Origin: Isoetes taiwanensis
Taxonomy: Eukaryota; Streptophyta; Lycopodiopsida; Isoetales; Isoetaceae
Direction of reading: 5' to 3'
Length of the DNA: 64,000 nt
Assembly (NCBI GenBank): GCA_021234155.1
Contig: JAJEKV010000486.1
Coordinates: 110,553 to 174,552, forward strand
Shown: positions 51,802-62,379 of the stretch, piece by piece
How the letters are laid out: each line of letters starts with the position of its first letter
How positions within the stretch are numbered: the first letter of the stretch is position 1
Notes under the pieces: model-generated
Databases searched by the model: none
The model's input: only the letters and a program-made list of their open reading frames with translations
Told to the model about the DNA's origin: nothing
Position numbers and translations under genes: made by a program

Positions 51802-53212
51802 GGTGGTATCGAGCAAAGGACCTGGCCTATCCCTATTAATGTTTCAGAGGTTAGGAGCTTTTTGGGCTTCACAGGATATTATAGAAAATTTGTCAAGGAT
51901 TTTGCCAAGATTGCAGGGCCTCTGACAGACCTTACAAAGCATGAGAGATTGAAGGATTGGGTAGAACACTGGAAGGCAAAGGTCCAGACAAGCTTTCAGA
52001 AACTTAAGGATGCTTTGACTTCAGCGCCAGTTCTCACATTACCAGACCCGGAGAAAGATAAGCTAGTAGCAACAGATGCCACTAAAATTGCTACTGGAGG
52101 TGTTCTAATGCAAGAGAGGGGGTTATTGCGTATGATTCTAAGAAAATGAATGAGACCGAACAGCGATACCCCACCCACGATCAAGAACTTTTGGCGGTTA
52201 ATGCGGGCTCAAGATATGGAGACACTACCTTCTTGGTAGGAGATTCCAGCTGGATACGGATCACCAGAGTCTCCGTTATCTTTCTACCCAACCAAATCTC
52301 AATCTCCGTCAGAGAAAATGGATGGAACTTCTTGAGGAATATGATTTTGAGATTATGTATAAGCCGGGTAAGCACAATGTGGTTGCGGATGCTTTGTCGC
52401 ACCATCCCTTGGTAACCCGCACCCATTGTAATGCAATTTCCACGCTCACCAGTGAGTTTGGAAAGCAAATAGAGCAAACCTTGGCCACGGATCCAGAATT
52501 CCGTGAAGAGTGGAACAGTTTGGCCAAGGAGGCACGGACAGATAAGGAGCGTGAGGCTTTCCGCTCTTACAAGAAGGAGGGTAACTTGCTTTATTACAAA
52601 GACAAGTTGTGTGTACTCGAGACTTCAGAAGTCCATAAGCTTATTCTTCATGATACACACAACAGCCCTATAGCTGGACATGCAGGCTTTATGAAGACCT
52701 ATTTTAAGATTCGTTCCAGCTATTTCTGGCCGAGCATTAAGAAAGACATTGCCAGATACATTAAGCAATGTCAAGTGTGTCAGCAGACTAAGGCCGGCGG
52801 TTGAGGATTCGGGGGAGAGTTGCAACCGTTGGATGTGCCCAACGCCAAATGGGAGGTGATAACCATGGATTTCATTGTGGGCCTTCCGCATACCCTCCGT
52901 GGATATGACGCTTTAATGGTAGTGGTCGACAAGTTGTCAAAGATGGCTCATTTCTTGCCATGTCGTACCACAGACATGGCCTTGGATACAGCCTTGTTAT
53001 TCGCGAAGGAAATCTTCAGATTACACGGGATGCCACGAGTAATAGTATCTGACAGGGATCCCAAGTTTGTAAGTGCATTCTGGAAGGATTTCTTTGCCAC
53101 CATTCAGACAAAGCTTGCTATGAACACAGCATATCATCCTCAGACGGATGGACAAATAGAGCGGACCAACCGCATTATAGAGGATATGTTGCGAAGCTAT
53201 GTGTGGAGTAAG
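51802..53212 (+). pseudogene. Gypsy-2 pol remnant, copy B (RT end, RNase H, integrase)
   Basis: Long open stretches: PINVSEVRSFLGFTGYYRKF (RT thumb, 51,830), LPDPEKDKLVATDATKIATG (RNase H), KHNVVADALSHHPLVTRTHC, DPEFREEWNSLAKEARTDKE, HDTHNSPIAGHAGFMKTYFK and CQVCQQTKA (HHCC finger, 52,650-52,795), then WEVITMDFIVGLPHTLRGYD (first D), LHGMPRVIVSDRDPKFVSAF (second D) and AYHPQTDGQIERTNRIIEDM (E). It stops at 53,212 where Gypsy-3 is inserted. All catalytic residues of the integrase core are present in one 132-codon frame. Confidence 0.9.
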
Positions 53213-53213
53213 T

Positions 53214-54850
53214 TGTGACGGTCCAGGGGAATATACGCCATAAATACGTATATTCCTGGATCCATCACCATACAAGTCTATCTTCATAGCCTTGTATACC
53301 ATAGATTGTGGCACTAGGGGGCATGGCCAAGTTATTCTCATAACTTAGCCAACCATAGGCTAGACCATTATCCACGTGGCCTTAACCTATTGGGCACCCG
53401 CCACACAGGACGCACCCGATTGGTGCCACGTGGCATCCTAGGTGGACCTAACTTATATAGGCCTAAACCCTAACCCTAGGCCTCTTTCCGCCCCTAACAC
53501 CCGGAGACTCACCTACTCGTTCAAACTCCGTTTGAACATCGCTTTTCTTGTGGCATAGGCGGTTCGCCCCGGCCAGGTAGACTCGTTCTTGGAGCAAGAC
53601 CAGCATCGCGAGAGTCGAAGACCATGGAGGCACACGGATCTGGAGGGAGAGCTTGAGGGAGGCGGTATGTAGGATAGTAGTTATGATAGCTCATCCGAAT
53701 TAGCATTCCAAAATGTGCTAGTATCTTGTATCTAGAGTAGAGCCATCCTAGAACCCGTATTTAACATCTTGAACCCTAATCAGCGAACCCTAACCATTAG
53801 TTAGATTGTATGATTAGGTTAAGATGTTCTTCTTATGATTATTCTCATGATATGATGATTATGTGATGATGGTTGATCATGTTTGCTCCTCTTGTATTGG
53901 GAAGGGGGTAGAGACCTAGGGCCATATGTAGTATGCTCCTAGAGTAGATCCCTTAGTTCCTATTAGTTGCGGCATTTTGTGCATAGGAGCCCACCCGGGC
54001 TATCGAGGCTATGATATGACTCCAAAGACCACACAACGGGGCTAGAGGGAATGTGGAGGAGGATCCCTGCCAGTGGGGGCTTAGGGGGGATCCCATAGTG
54101 AGCTAGGCTTATGGTCGGTCACTTCGTGTGGGCGAGCATGGGTCCGAACTCCTCGGGCAACCGGTGCACGCCTGCCCTCGAGAGCCGCAAGTGTTGGCTT
54201 GGCTCTCGTTTTGGGGGTTAAGTTAAAATGCAATCGCGGTGTCGCCACGATTCTCTAGCCGCCCACGGAACCTCTAGACCCCGGAGGGGAGATGCAACCC
54301 TTTGCCTCGTGGGACCGAGGAGATGCAACACAGGTAGTCCGATGGGTGATGCCATGGGATTGCGTGATCCGAAGGCTAGAGTCTGTCGAGCCTGAGGATT
54401 TAGCCCATCCGCAAAGTATGCACATTGGGAGGGGCGGATGGAGTGGTCAACCCTAGCCATTGTTCTATGCCGACCCTCGTCATTGCCATGACTGGGTGCG
54501 CTCTATCTTGAGAGCCTAGCGATGTCCACCATCCTCCTTACGAAGTCCGCGGCGGTAGGAGCTCTCATGTTTTACGGTTTGTGTTTATCATCTTTGTATT
54601 GATATATGGGTGATGCACTACCCTTCGAGGTAGTATTTGTATATGTTTGATGCTAGTTCTGACGTGTTTATCGCTCACAATTATAGGGGCCCATAGGGAA
54701 GGGCGCCGTAAAGACACCTTCAGATTCCCTCCCGCACTAGGGATCACCTCCGAGTCTTGAAGGGTAGACGAAAGGGTCGCGGTTGTTGCCCGGACGGGGA
54801 TTTTCTCGCCAAGTGTACGGAAGCCCATTATGTTTAGCGTGGGCGTCACA
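53214..54850 (+). repeat. Gypsy-3 5' LTR
   Basis: 1,637 bp. Near the start CCAGGGGAATATACG is paired with CGTATATTCCTGG nine bases later. TTATATAGG at 53,452 is a TATA-like box followed by CCTAAACCCTAACCCTAGG, two plant telomere-like units. CTCTTGTATTGGGAAGGGGG (53,898) is shared with the Gypsy-1 LTR. The end is GGGCGTCACA. Confidence 0.87.
53448..53480 (+). promoter_or_regulatory. TATA box with telo-box in Gypsy-3 LTR
   Basis: ACTTATATAGGCCTAAACCC then TAACCCTAGG: a TATA-like element immediately followed by an AAACCCTAA telo-box, a motif known from plant promoters of growth-related genes. Likely the LTR core promoter. Confidence 0.5.
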
Positions 54851-54851
54851 A

Positions 54852-54866
54852 TGGTATCGAGCAATG
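54852..54866 (+). promoter_or_regulatory. Primer-binding site of Gypsy-3
   Basis: TGGTATCGAGCAATG one base after the LTR; tRNA-Met type with CAG changed to CG. Confidence 0.78.
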
Positions 54867-55425
54867 TTCTTGGTTGACAGGAACTAGCACTCGACCATAA
54901 CCATGAAAGTAGTCTAACAAGCCTATAGGAGGTGTGAAATAAACATTTCCACCGTTGAACCGCGAAAATAGGGAAAAAAAATTTCTCCTAGGTAGTGGGT
55001 CAGGACTTAGATTAAGTGTTAGACGAAGGAATGAGTAAGTCAAATTCATATTCTAGTAAATTTGGAGTGAAAATTATGCATCTACATCAAATTTCACCTA
55101 AAATGGGTCGAAGAATCATACCAATCGGAGACCCGAGTGAAAAAAAAATGGCAAATCCATAATTAGCACTTCAAACCATTACAAAATTCAAAAAATTTAG
55201 GTATAATAATGGTATCTGAGATTAATACACACCTTAATAATTAAATAATTACTAAATATGGTGTAATTAATAAGGGGGGCTAATAAATAGGGGTAATTAT
55301 GGTGGGAGAATATTCCTAGGGACCCTCCTTTTTAAATATCTGACACCTCATTCTCTCTCTCCAACCTTTCACCTCCACCTCTCTCTTGCTCAGCCTTACG
55401 TCACCCATTTCCTGAACCACAAGAC

Positions 55426-56518
55426 ATGGCACGCACCAAGCAAACCTACAGGAAGACTGGCCCTAGGCCCACCCTCTCCATGGCGCAGGTGACAGGCGGC
55501 ACGCCAAGAAGGTCCCGAGCACCTTGGTAGAAGCCAGCGACGAAAATCCCCCGGCCCTAAAGAAGCGAGACTCCTTCCATGATGCGAGGAGAGTCCCAAA
55601 GAAGTTCTCGCGTCGGCGGTACTTTCGAGAGAACCGGCGAGTCTCGGCATTTCGGGCCTCGGACACCGAGGTGGAAGAAGAGGTGGAAGTGCAGCAGCAG
55701 CAGCACCAAACCCAGGAGGCGGGCCCTTCAGCACCAAAGAAGAAGGGCAAGGAGAAAGTCAGCGGAGTGGTCGGGAGGAGAGGGCCGCTAGGGAAGAAGA
55801 GGGGCGCGGGAGCGGGAGTTGAGGCAGCCAGGAAAGGAGAACGGAAGAGGAGGAACGATGAGCCTCACTGGGACCATCGCCATAGAGGAGCCTACCAAGA
55901 AGAGGAGGGGAAGGCGTGAGGGGAGAGGAGGAGGAGCAGCAGGACCTCGATGCTAGGCCACCCTACCTAAGTGGCAGAACCACCAAAAGTGGTGAAGAAG
56001 CGAGAAAGGTAGGGGAGCGGGCATTCGGCGCTCCGGGGATCGTAATTCAAAGCCCGAAAAATGGCGGCATACAAGGAGTACCTCGCCGTTGGACGAAGGT
56101 ACAACGGTGGTATTGCCGCCCGGGAGGTCTGCGGGTTGTGGAGGGCGGCGGGCGAAGAAGAACCAGCCCAAGCCACCCCACCTAGACCGGAAAACCCAAA
56201 AAGGGTTCACCCGCGGGCGAACAGCACGTACGCGGGGTGTTTAGGGAGATTAAGCACTTCAGATGTGCACAAATCTCTCCCGATAAGGAAGGCGCCTTCG
56301 AGCGTCTCCTTAGGGAAATGTCTAAAGAGTTAGGACCGATTATAGGGTTACCCCTCTAATGACCCGCCCCTGAAGAAGGCGGCGAGCGAGCTGGTGCTCT
56401 TGAGGAAGGGAACCTTAGCGCAATCCATGCTAAAAGCGAAGTCACCCTCATGCAGAAGGACATTCACTTAGCGGAGGATCCAAGCAGAGGGAGAGGCCCT
56501 AGGCCTCAAATTTTGTAA
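55426..56518 (+). pseudogene. Retroelement-borne histone H3 variant with long N-terminal tail (Gypsy-3)
   Basis: The ATG at 55,426 opens MARTKQTYRKTGPRP, matching histone H3 at ARTKQT.RK, so the K4 and K9 contexts are kept (A7 to Y, S10 to T). A ~270-residue basic/acidic tail follows in shifted frames (KKFSRRRYFRENRR, TEVEEEVEVQQQQ, APKKKGKEK). The H3 fold starts at 56,243: REIKHF (alpha-N), AFERLLREMSKEL (alpha-1), LKKAASELVLL (alpha-2), EEGNLSAIHAK, then VTLMQKDIHLA (alpha-3), stop at 56,516. REIKHF and TLMQKD are nearer to plant CENH3 than to canonical H3 (REIRKYQ, TIMPKD). Usual H3 is ~136 residues and plant CENH3 ~150-180; this one is ~360. Frame breaks (55,530; 56,358) may be sequencing error. 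It lies upstream of gag, like in Gypsy-1. Confidence 0.88.
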
Positions 56519-57296
56519 ATTTTGTTAGAAAAGTTAAATTTTCATGTAACTGTGTTTCTTATTAAAATAAAAGTTATTTTCCCTGTAATTAAAAAAATGT
56601 TAGATGCTTGAAATTAGGAAATAAGAACCCAATTGTGGTAGAACTCTTCATAGCATGTTTAGGAATACCCTAGAAATCATAACTACAACGAAAATTTGGC
56701 AAAAAAAAACATCAAAAAAGCAAAAATTTGGGCCAACCGGGTGAGACCGCACCAATGGCCTCTGCGTCCCCGACGCGGACGCGTTTCGCGCGGATTCACC
56801 CGACTGCCCCCAAAAACAGGCTTTTAGATGTCAGTTTTGCTCAAAATAAGTTGCTAGTTAGCTTAGAATCGGCCCAATTAGCCATGTTAGCATCTTGAAA
56901 TTCCCAAAAATCACCAAAAATGGCTCCAAAATAGGCCAACCGGGTGAGACCGCGCCAAACGCGTCTGCGTCCGCGACGCGGAGGCCATCCGCGCGGATTC
57001 ACCCGATTTTTGACCCAAATTAGCCAAATTTGATCCAACAAATTGCCATGTAGTGTTTCTTGCTTTGTTTTGCTTAAATTTGCACTTCATGGTAGTTCAT
57101 TTGGACACCCAGAGCCATAGAACCAAGGCCTTCTTCGGTAGGTACCTTTTTGCACGAACCCCGAGGTCACCCATAGTCTATATAAAATAGGTCTCATTTG
57201 CCATTTTTCCTTCTCTGAGTTTGCTCCGGCCCTTGGGCGATTTTACGATCCTTCACCGATCTTTGCAAGCCATTTTACGCACCTTTTTCCTACTCA
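56519..57296 (+). promoter_or_regulatory. Promoter-like module before ORF2 of Gypsy-3
   Basis: After a 3'-end-like AT stretch (56,515-56,620) two hairpin units occur 203 bp apart: CGGGTGAGACCGC ... GCGGATTCACCCG at 56,738-56,802 and the same arms at 56,941-57,005. CTATATAAAATAGG follows at 57,178, 106 bp before the ATG at 57,297. The layout equals Gypsy-1 module B although the hairpin sequences differ. Confidence 0.6.
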
Positions 57297-58845
57297 ATGG
57301 CCCGGCAACTTTGAGAGATGGTACAATCTTTGCAAGCCATATCCATCGGCTTCACCCGTAGATCAAGCCTTCCGTGTTCGACCACTTGTTTGATCTGCAT
57401 GCAACTTTCGACTAGAACACCCTACTACACGGACATTATGTGCCAATATGACCGACAAGTCCTGCCTTGGGAAAATAGACTGCCCCTAGGGGAGGGAATT
57501 GGGTTTCTCTGAGTCACTCACCCAAGCCTTAAATCGAGAGTTGGGAGGATCCAAGGGCAAGAAGCAACTATGGGATAGGACTAGGACCATGCCCGATTAC
57601 ATGACCCGCGGACATAATAGGCATAGGTACCTTTCGTCTCGAGCAGCCCTTGCCCTTTTCATGCACTATAAGTCAATCAACAAAGTAGGGGAACCTTTTG
57701 ATTTCAGCCCTTAGACTTAAGCCACTTGATACCGTGGGGCCCGGGATCAAATCACGAACATAGAGTCCTCCGCCTATGAATACCATGGCACGGCGTCGGG
57801 GGCACCATCTCTGCCGGATCTCACGAGACTACGAAAGCAGCTAGGGGAGCAAAACCCATAATGGGAGAGCGGGGAGGCAACAAGGATCACGAGGTACATG
57901 TCGAGGCACCGGCGGCGACATCGAGAAAAAACTCTGCCGAGCCTCGGTCGGCATCCACTCTGTCGTAGATAGTCATCGGCGGGGAGGAGTACATTTTGCA
58001 AACGACATCCTCAACTTGTCGTATTGCGAGAAGCAGGGGTCTTGAATCGGCGAACTCTTAGGCATGATAGCACATGGCAAAAGCGAACTTCATCGACTAC
58101 TCATACGGGGAGATTCAAAGGGAGCTAGCGGAGAGACACTCTTATCTTTGGGGAGACAATGTCGGATATAGCGACCTATCAGCCAGATAAGGGAGATCTA
58201 TCGACGGCAGGAACCTATCATCTCAGAGGAGGAGTTCCAGCAGTCTGAGCACACTCTACAAGCGAGGGGAGGGCCCAAGCTCAAACCCGACCCGGTTCGA
58301 GCCAGAGCATGAGGGAAGGGTCCAAAGCGGCATCAACTTGGATAACATAACCCGGCATGTGGAGAGATCATGAAGATCTTATGGCGGTGGATGCCTACGG
58401 CGGCGGCTCAAAGGAAGGGCAAGCGGATCGCGAGGTACGGGGAAGGGCCGCGACGCCGCTACTATCTTCCAGCCCTGACCAAGGGCAAATGATAGTTTTC
58501 CACAAGGAGTTCAGCCCAAGGGGAAGAATCCGTGGCACTTCTCATAAGCGCTCGGGCCGGGCAGCATTCGAAGATATACGCCCATCATGCCGACCACATT
58601 ATCCTTTTCAAGCGGGTCGTCGGCGCTATTGCACCGACTTTGCGAGAGGGCACCTTAGGGATGCAACACTTTCGGTGGTAGCGGCAACGACACGAACTTC
58701 GAGCCAGGAGATGGCGAGCACTTGAAGGAAGATCGACAAAAGGAACATCTGCGCGCAACCTCGGCAAAGGCCTCCGATTCGGGGATGTCAAGAACTTCTT
58801 GAGGGCTTCGGGAGGCCATTGAATAGTTGTAAAATTTTTCTTAAG
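57297..58845 (+). pseudogene. Accessory ORF2 of Gypsy-3, product not recognised
   Basis: Not recognised. The ATG reads MARQL then a stop; other frames continue with EMVQSLQAI, RSSLPC (KPSVFD in a shifted frame), LPWENRLPLGEGIGF, IVIGGEEYI at 57,967, KANFIDYSYGEIQRELAERH at 58,080, IISEEEFQQS at 58,216 and MIVFHKEFSPRGRI at 58,489. Three blocks (SSV/PSVF, I-V-x-G-E-E-[FY], EEEF) are collinear with ORF2 of Gypsy-1: the distance between the last two is 252 bp there and 249 bp here. The start MAR is not an H3 tail. Confidence 0.55.
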
Positions 58846-59040
58846 TTTTGTGCTAAATGTTTTCTTGTACCCATTGTGCTAAGACATATCTACTCTATCA
58901 TGTAATCCTTATGTATTAATGGCTATTAAGCGTTTTATAAATGCAAGGCTTTGTATGATTTCTTTATAACTAATAAAGATAATTCAATTACAAGTAAGAT
59001 TGATCAACATATAACCCAAATAACTGTATTGATGATCAAT
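58846..59040 (+). other. AT-rich spacer between ORF2 and gag of Gypsy-3
   Basis: T-rich DNA with AATAAAG at 58,974 and TATGTATTAATGGCT; it resembles a plant 3' untranslated region or polyadenylation region. In Gypsy-1 this position is occupied by the ~8.5-kb insertion. Confidence 0.5.
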
Positions 59041-59950
59041 CCTTGCAGCAAGGAACTCAAGTGCAGGATCTCAAGACCAGCACCGACAACGCAATTGGGT
59101 ACCAAGGAATTTGTTTGGCAGAGAACAAGAAGACTTGGCGGGATATGTCACCGCAGGCAGATCAGCGCCAAGGGTTAGTGCGAGATGAGGAACCGGATGC
59201 AACACCTCATCAAGCGGGCGGCGCCTCTACGATGAGCGCGACAGGGAAGATGGTCCTCCACCTCCACCTTGTGTTGGGGAGGTGGCGAAGGCCCTCGGCG
59301 AGGAAGGGGAGGGCAACCGTGGGGAACGTCGAGGGGATAGGAGAAGGAAGAGAAGAACGAGAGCCATCATCATCTAGCTCCGGCTCATGGGGCAGTTCTT
59401 CCGGTGGGGGGGCTCTCTAGCTCCGGCGGTCGATCCGACACATCTAGAGCAAGGAAAAGGGCAAGAAAAGGCCGGATGACTATCAGAAAAAGGTGGATAG
59501 TGCTATGAGCAGCGTATGGAAAACAAGGAATTTGGGCGGTTTCGGGGAAAGGCAGTCGAGGCATGGAGGCTGAAGCATGGCTTGATGAAATGGAAGAATT
59601 TGGTAACTCCGGTATGAAAAGACAAGGACATAGGGAAAGTTGCTACAGCCCTAACCTTATTGGACGGCAAGGATCACGGTGGAAGGGATATGCTAAGTCT
59701 AACAAGCTGAAGAGGAACAATTGCAAGTTTAAGACCTTGGCAAGGCTTTCCATAAAGCACTATGTGCCAAGGTCTCATACTAGTAGAAGCAGAATCAACA
59801 GTTTTACAGGTTGAATCGGGGTAGCTTATCGGTGGCTAAGTATACCAGAAGAATTCATGAGGCTTAGGCTCCATGTTAGAGTCTCGAGAAAAGGCAAGCG
59901 ATGGATACCTACATTGAGGGGTTGAATAGCAATATCAAGAGGCTTGTTAG
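59041..59950 (+). pseudogene. gag: Gag of Gypsy-3
   Basis: Charged N-terminal part with RREERREREP-like runs and SSSSGSWGSSSGGG (59,360-59,415), then SMEAEAWLDEMEEFGN at about 59,560, RWKGYAKSNKLKRN (59,680), ARLSIKHYVPRSHTS and MDTYIEGLNSNIKRLVRAIN near 59,900. The blocks match Gypsy-1 gag. Frames are broken; the start codon is unclear. Confidence 0.72.
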
Positions 59951-60209
59951 AGCAATCAACCCAAGGTCGGATTCGAGGTAGAAGATAAAGCTATAAGTTT
60001 GGAGGAAGCACCGGCAACTCAGCCAGAGAAGCGATCAACCGGGGGTAAGAGTTGAGGCGATGTCGGGGGCAATATCGGGGTAAGCAATCAGCCCGGCCAC
60101 ACCATCGGGGAGAGGCGGCAAGGTAAGAGTCGAACAAAGCTTTTGGGGACCGTAAGCCCTGGGAAATGCATCGAGGGCGTGCTCTTAAAGCGTCTCCTAG
60201 ATAGTGTAG

Positions 60210-60480
60210 AAGGAAAAGAGACAAGAATGCATTGAGAAAAAGTTATGTTTGAGTGCTTCCGGCCCGGGGCAACCGAACGCATGATTGCCCATTCGTCATG
60301 CGGCGGCCTTGGCGAGAACTTTTATGGATTGGGATTCCCCAACGTAAGGCTTTATCGAAGACGGCGACCAGCGGGGAGGCCCAGGACTTCATAGATGGTG
60401 AGTGCCACATATGTGCAAACATTGAGTCAGGTGATATTGAGAGTCAGTCGACTGTCATCGCGGCTGATGGGATCATAGAT
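60210..60480 (+). pseudogene. Zinc knuckle and linker of Gypsy-3
   Basis: KRQECIEKKL, CFRPG and THDCPFVMRR across two frames form a CCHC-like knuckle at 60,215-60,305; QDFIDGECHICANIESGDIE (60,387-60,446) matches the linker of Gypsy-1 at 28,835. Confidence 0.55.
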
Positions 60481-60920
60481 AGTAATCCTCGTAGTCCTCA
60501 TAGATACTGGTAGCTCTCACAATTTTGCATCTCCTAGGCTGGCTGCTCTAATGAAGAACAAGGTATTGAAGTCTAAGCCAAGGCCAGTAGCTATGGCAAA
60601 TGGCGCCATTCGGCACACAAAGGGCAGGAGAATCATCTTTGACATAGACCTTAGTGGGGCTAAGTGGCCGATGGGGGCGGAAGTCATGGATATCGGAAGA
60701 TACGATCTTATAGTGGGGATGGAATTCTTGAAGCCAGCCAAAGCCATGATTGATTGCGGACGGAGCAGAAGTCACCATGACGGACACCGGACGGCGGCAA
60801 ATTGATAGTGAAAGGTAAGAAGCTAGATTCTCCCATGCGGTGTATCTCTTTGAAGCAGCTAAGGAAGAGTATAGAAAGGAATAAGGTGGACTACATCTTG
60901 AGGATGGAATCATTGGTTAG
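60480..60920 (+). pseudogene. Aspartic protease of Gypsy-3
   Basis: KPRPVAMANGAIRHTKGRRI, then MDIGRYDLIVGMEFLKPAKA and MIDCG are the C-terminal half of a Ty3/gypsy protease; VKGKKLDSPMRCISLKQLRK follows. The active-site DSG is not legible upstream of 60,550. Confidence 0.7.
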
Positions 60921-61079
60921 CAAACAGCGGGATGGAAGTGACCCAAAGGGAAATCAATTGCCGGGCAAATAGCAAAACTTATTTCGAATTCAAGGATGTA
61001 TTCGGATGAAATCCGGCGGCTACCACCTATAGGGGGTGTGGAATGTGAGATCACGTTGGCACCGGATCTGAAACCTACG

Positions 61080-61850
61080 ATGAAGGCGCCATATAGAATG
61101 AGCACCCGAATTGATTGAGCTCAAAGCGACTTCAGGAATTGCTTGAGCTTGGCTTTATAAGAGCAAGTGTGTCTCCTTTTGGACACCTATACTCTTTGTG
61201 AAGAAGAAAGATGGGAGCTTAAGAATGTGCATAGACTATCGCCCGACTCAATAAGTAGGCGATAAAGAACAAATATGCATTGCCAAAAGGCGGATGACCC
61301 TAATGGACCCGGTTACAAGGAGCAAAGGTATTCTCTAAAATTGATTTGAGGTCGGGGATACCATCGGATAAGAATAAAAAGAAGAGGATATCCATAAGAC
61401 CGCTTCGACGAAGCGGTATGGTCATTTTGAGTTCTGATAATGCCCTTTGGACTATCGAGCGCTCGGCAACGTTTATCGCCTCATGAGCGACATCTTGAGA
61501 GACTTCTTGGATGAGTTTGTTATTGTCTTCTTGACGACATTCTAGTCTGACAAGTCCCTTGAGGAGCATTGTCGGCATCTCGGGGAAAGTGTTGGAGAAA
61601 TTGAGGCGTCATCGGTTGTATGGGAAGCTCTCCAAATGCCCGCCGCCTTGGGCGAGTGGAATATTTGGGGCATGTTGTAACATCAGGGGAATTTCCACAG
61701 ATCCATCTAAGATTGAGGCAATAGTTGATTGGCCAGCTCAAGGAATGTGGCGAAGTAGAAGCTTTCGGGTTGGCGGGATATTACAGAAAGTTCGTGAAGG
61801 ACTTTGCTAAGTGGGCGTCCCCCGTCCGGGGACCTCACCAAGGCCAAGAA
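61080..61850 (+). pseudogene. Reverse transcriptase of Gypsy-3
   Basis: Fragments of [20 protein letters not shown] (61,186-61,240), NKYALPK (61,268), IKKEDIHKTA (61,375), EFVIVFLDDIL-like sequence near 61,515, LEKLRRHRLYGKLSKC (61,590) and ISTDPSKIEAIVDWP (61,693) occur in order over changing frames. It is severely interrupted. Confidence 0.75.
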
Positions 61851-62330
61851 GATTAAGGATTGGACTAGTCATTGGTTGGAGAAAGTCCAAGCTTCCTTCG
61901 AGAAGCTTAAGGAGGCCTTAACAACGGCACCGGTGCTTGTTCTCCGGATCAGAGTAAAGATAAGTTGGTAGCATACGGATGCAAGTAAGATAGCGAGGGC
62001 GATCTTGATGCAAGAAGGAAGGGTAGTCGCCTACGATTTCGAAGAAGATGAGCGGCCGTAGAACGCTTACCCAACCCATGATCGGGGCTGCTAGCCATTG
62101 TCGGGGCATTAAGGATATGGAGGCATTATTTCTTCGGGAGGAAGTTTGATTGGATCACGATCACCGAGTCTCCGGTATCTTTTACCCAACCCACTCCTCA
62201 ATTTAAGGCAAAGGAGGTGGATGGAATTTCTTGAGGAGTATGATTTTGATATTGTATATAAGCGGCAAGCTTAATGTTGTAGCGAGATGCCCTCTCGAGG
62301 AGACCATTTCAGACAAAGGGCGCATTATGT
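61850..62330 (+). pseudogene. RNase H of Gypsy-3
   Basis: WTSHWLEKVQASFEKLKEAL at 61,860-61,920, SKIARAILMQEGRVVAYD near 61,990, ALRIWRHYFFGRKF near 62,110 and EFLEEYDFDIVYK at 62,226 match the better-kept Gypsy-2 RNase H. Confidence 0.7.
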
Positions 62331-62379
62331 CGCGATTTCCACTCTTTCAGTGAGTTTGGCAAGAAGATTGAGGAGTCCT

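Larger units (their letters stand above)
46051..53212. repeat. Tandem segmental duplication, copy B
   Basis: The copy begins in the middle of the copia integrase (TTTTAGCTTACACCC, matching 38,804) and runs to TGTGGAGTAAG, matching 45,942, where the Gypsy-3 LTR begins. Reading frames are better preserved than in copy A. Confidence 0.92.

Noticed and set aside
55396-55750. Minus-strand frame of 113 codons opposite the Gypsy-3 H3 tail
   Set aside because: Antisense shadow; rich in Cys/Leu/Pro as expected for the complement of lysine/glutamate codons.
57297-57330. A third MAR... start (MARQL) as another H3-like ORF
   Set aside because: Only three residues match H3, a stop follows at once, and downstream sequence aligns with accessory ORF2 of Gypsy-1 rather than a histone fold.
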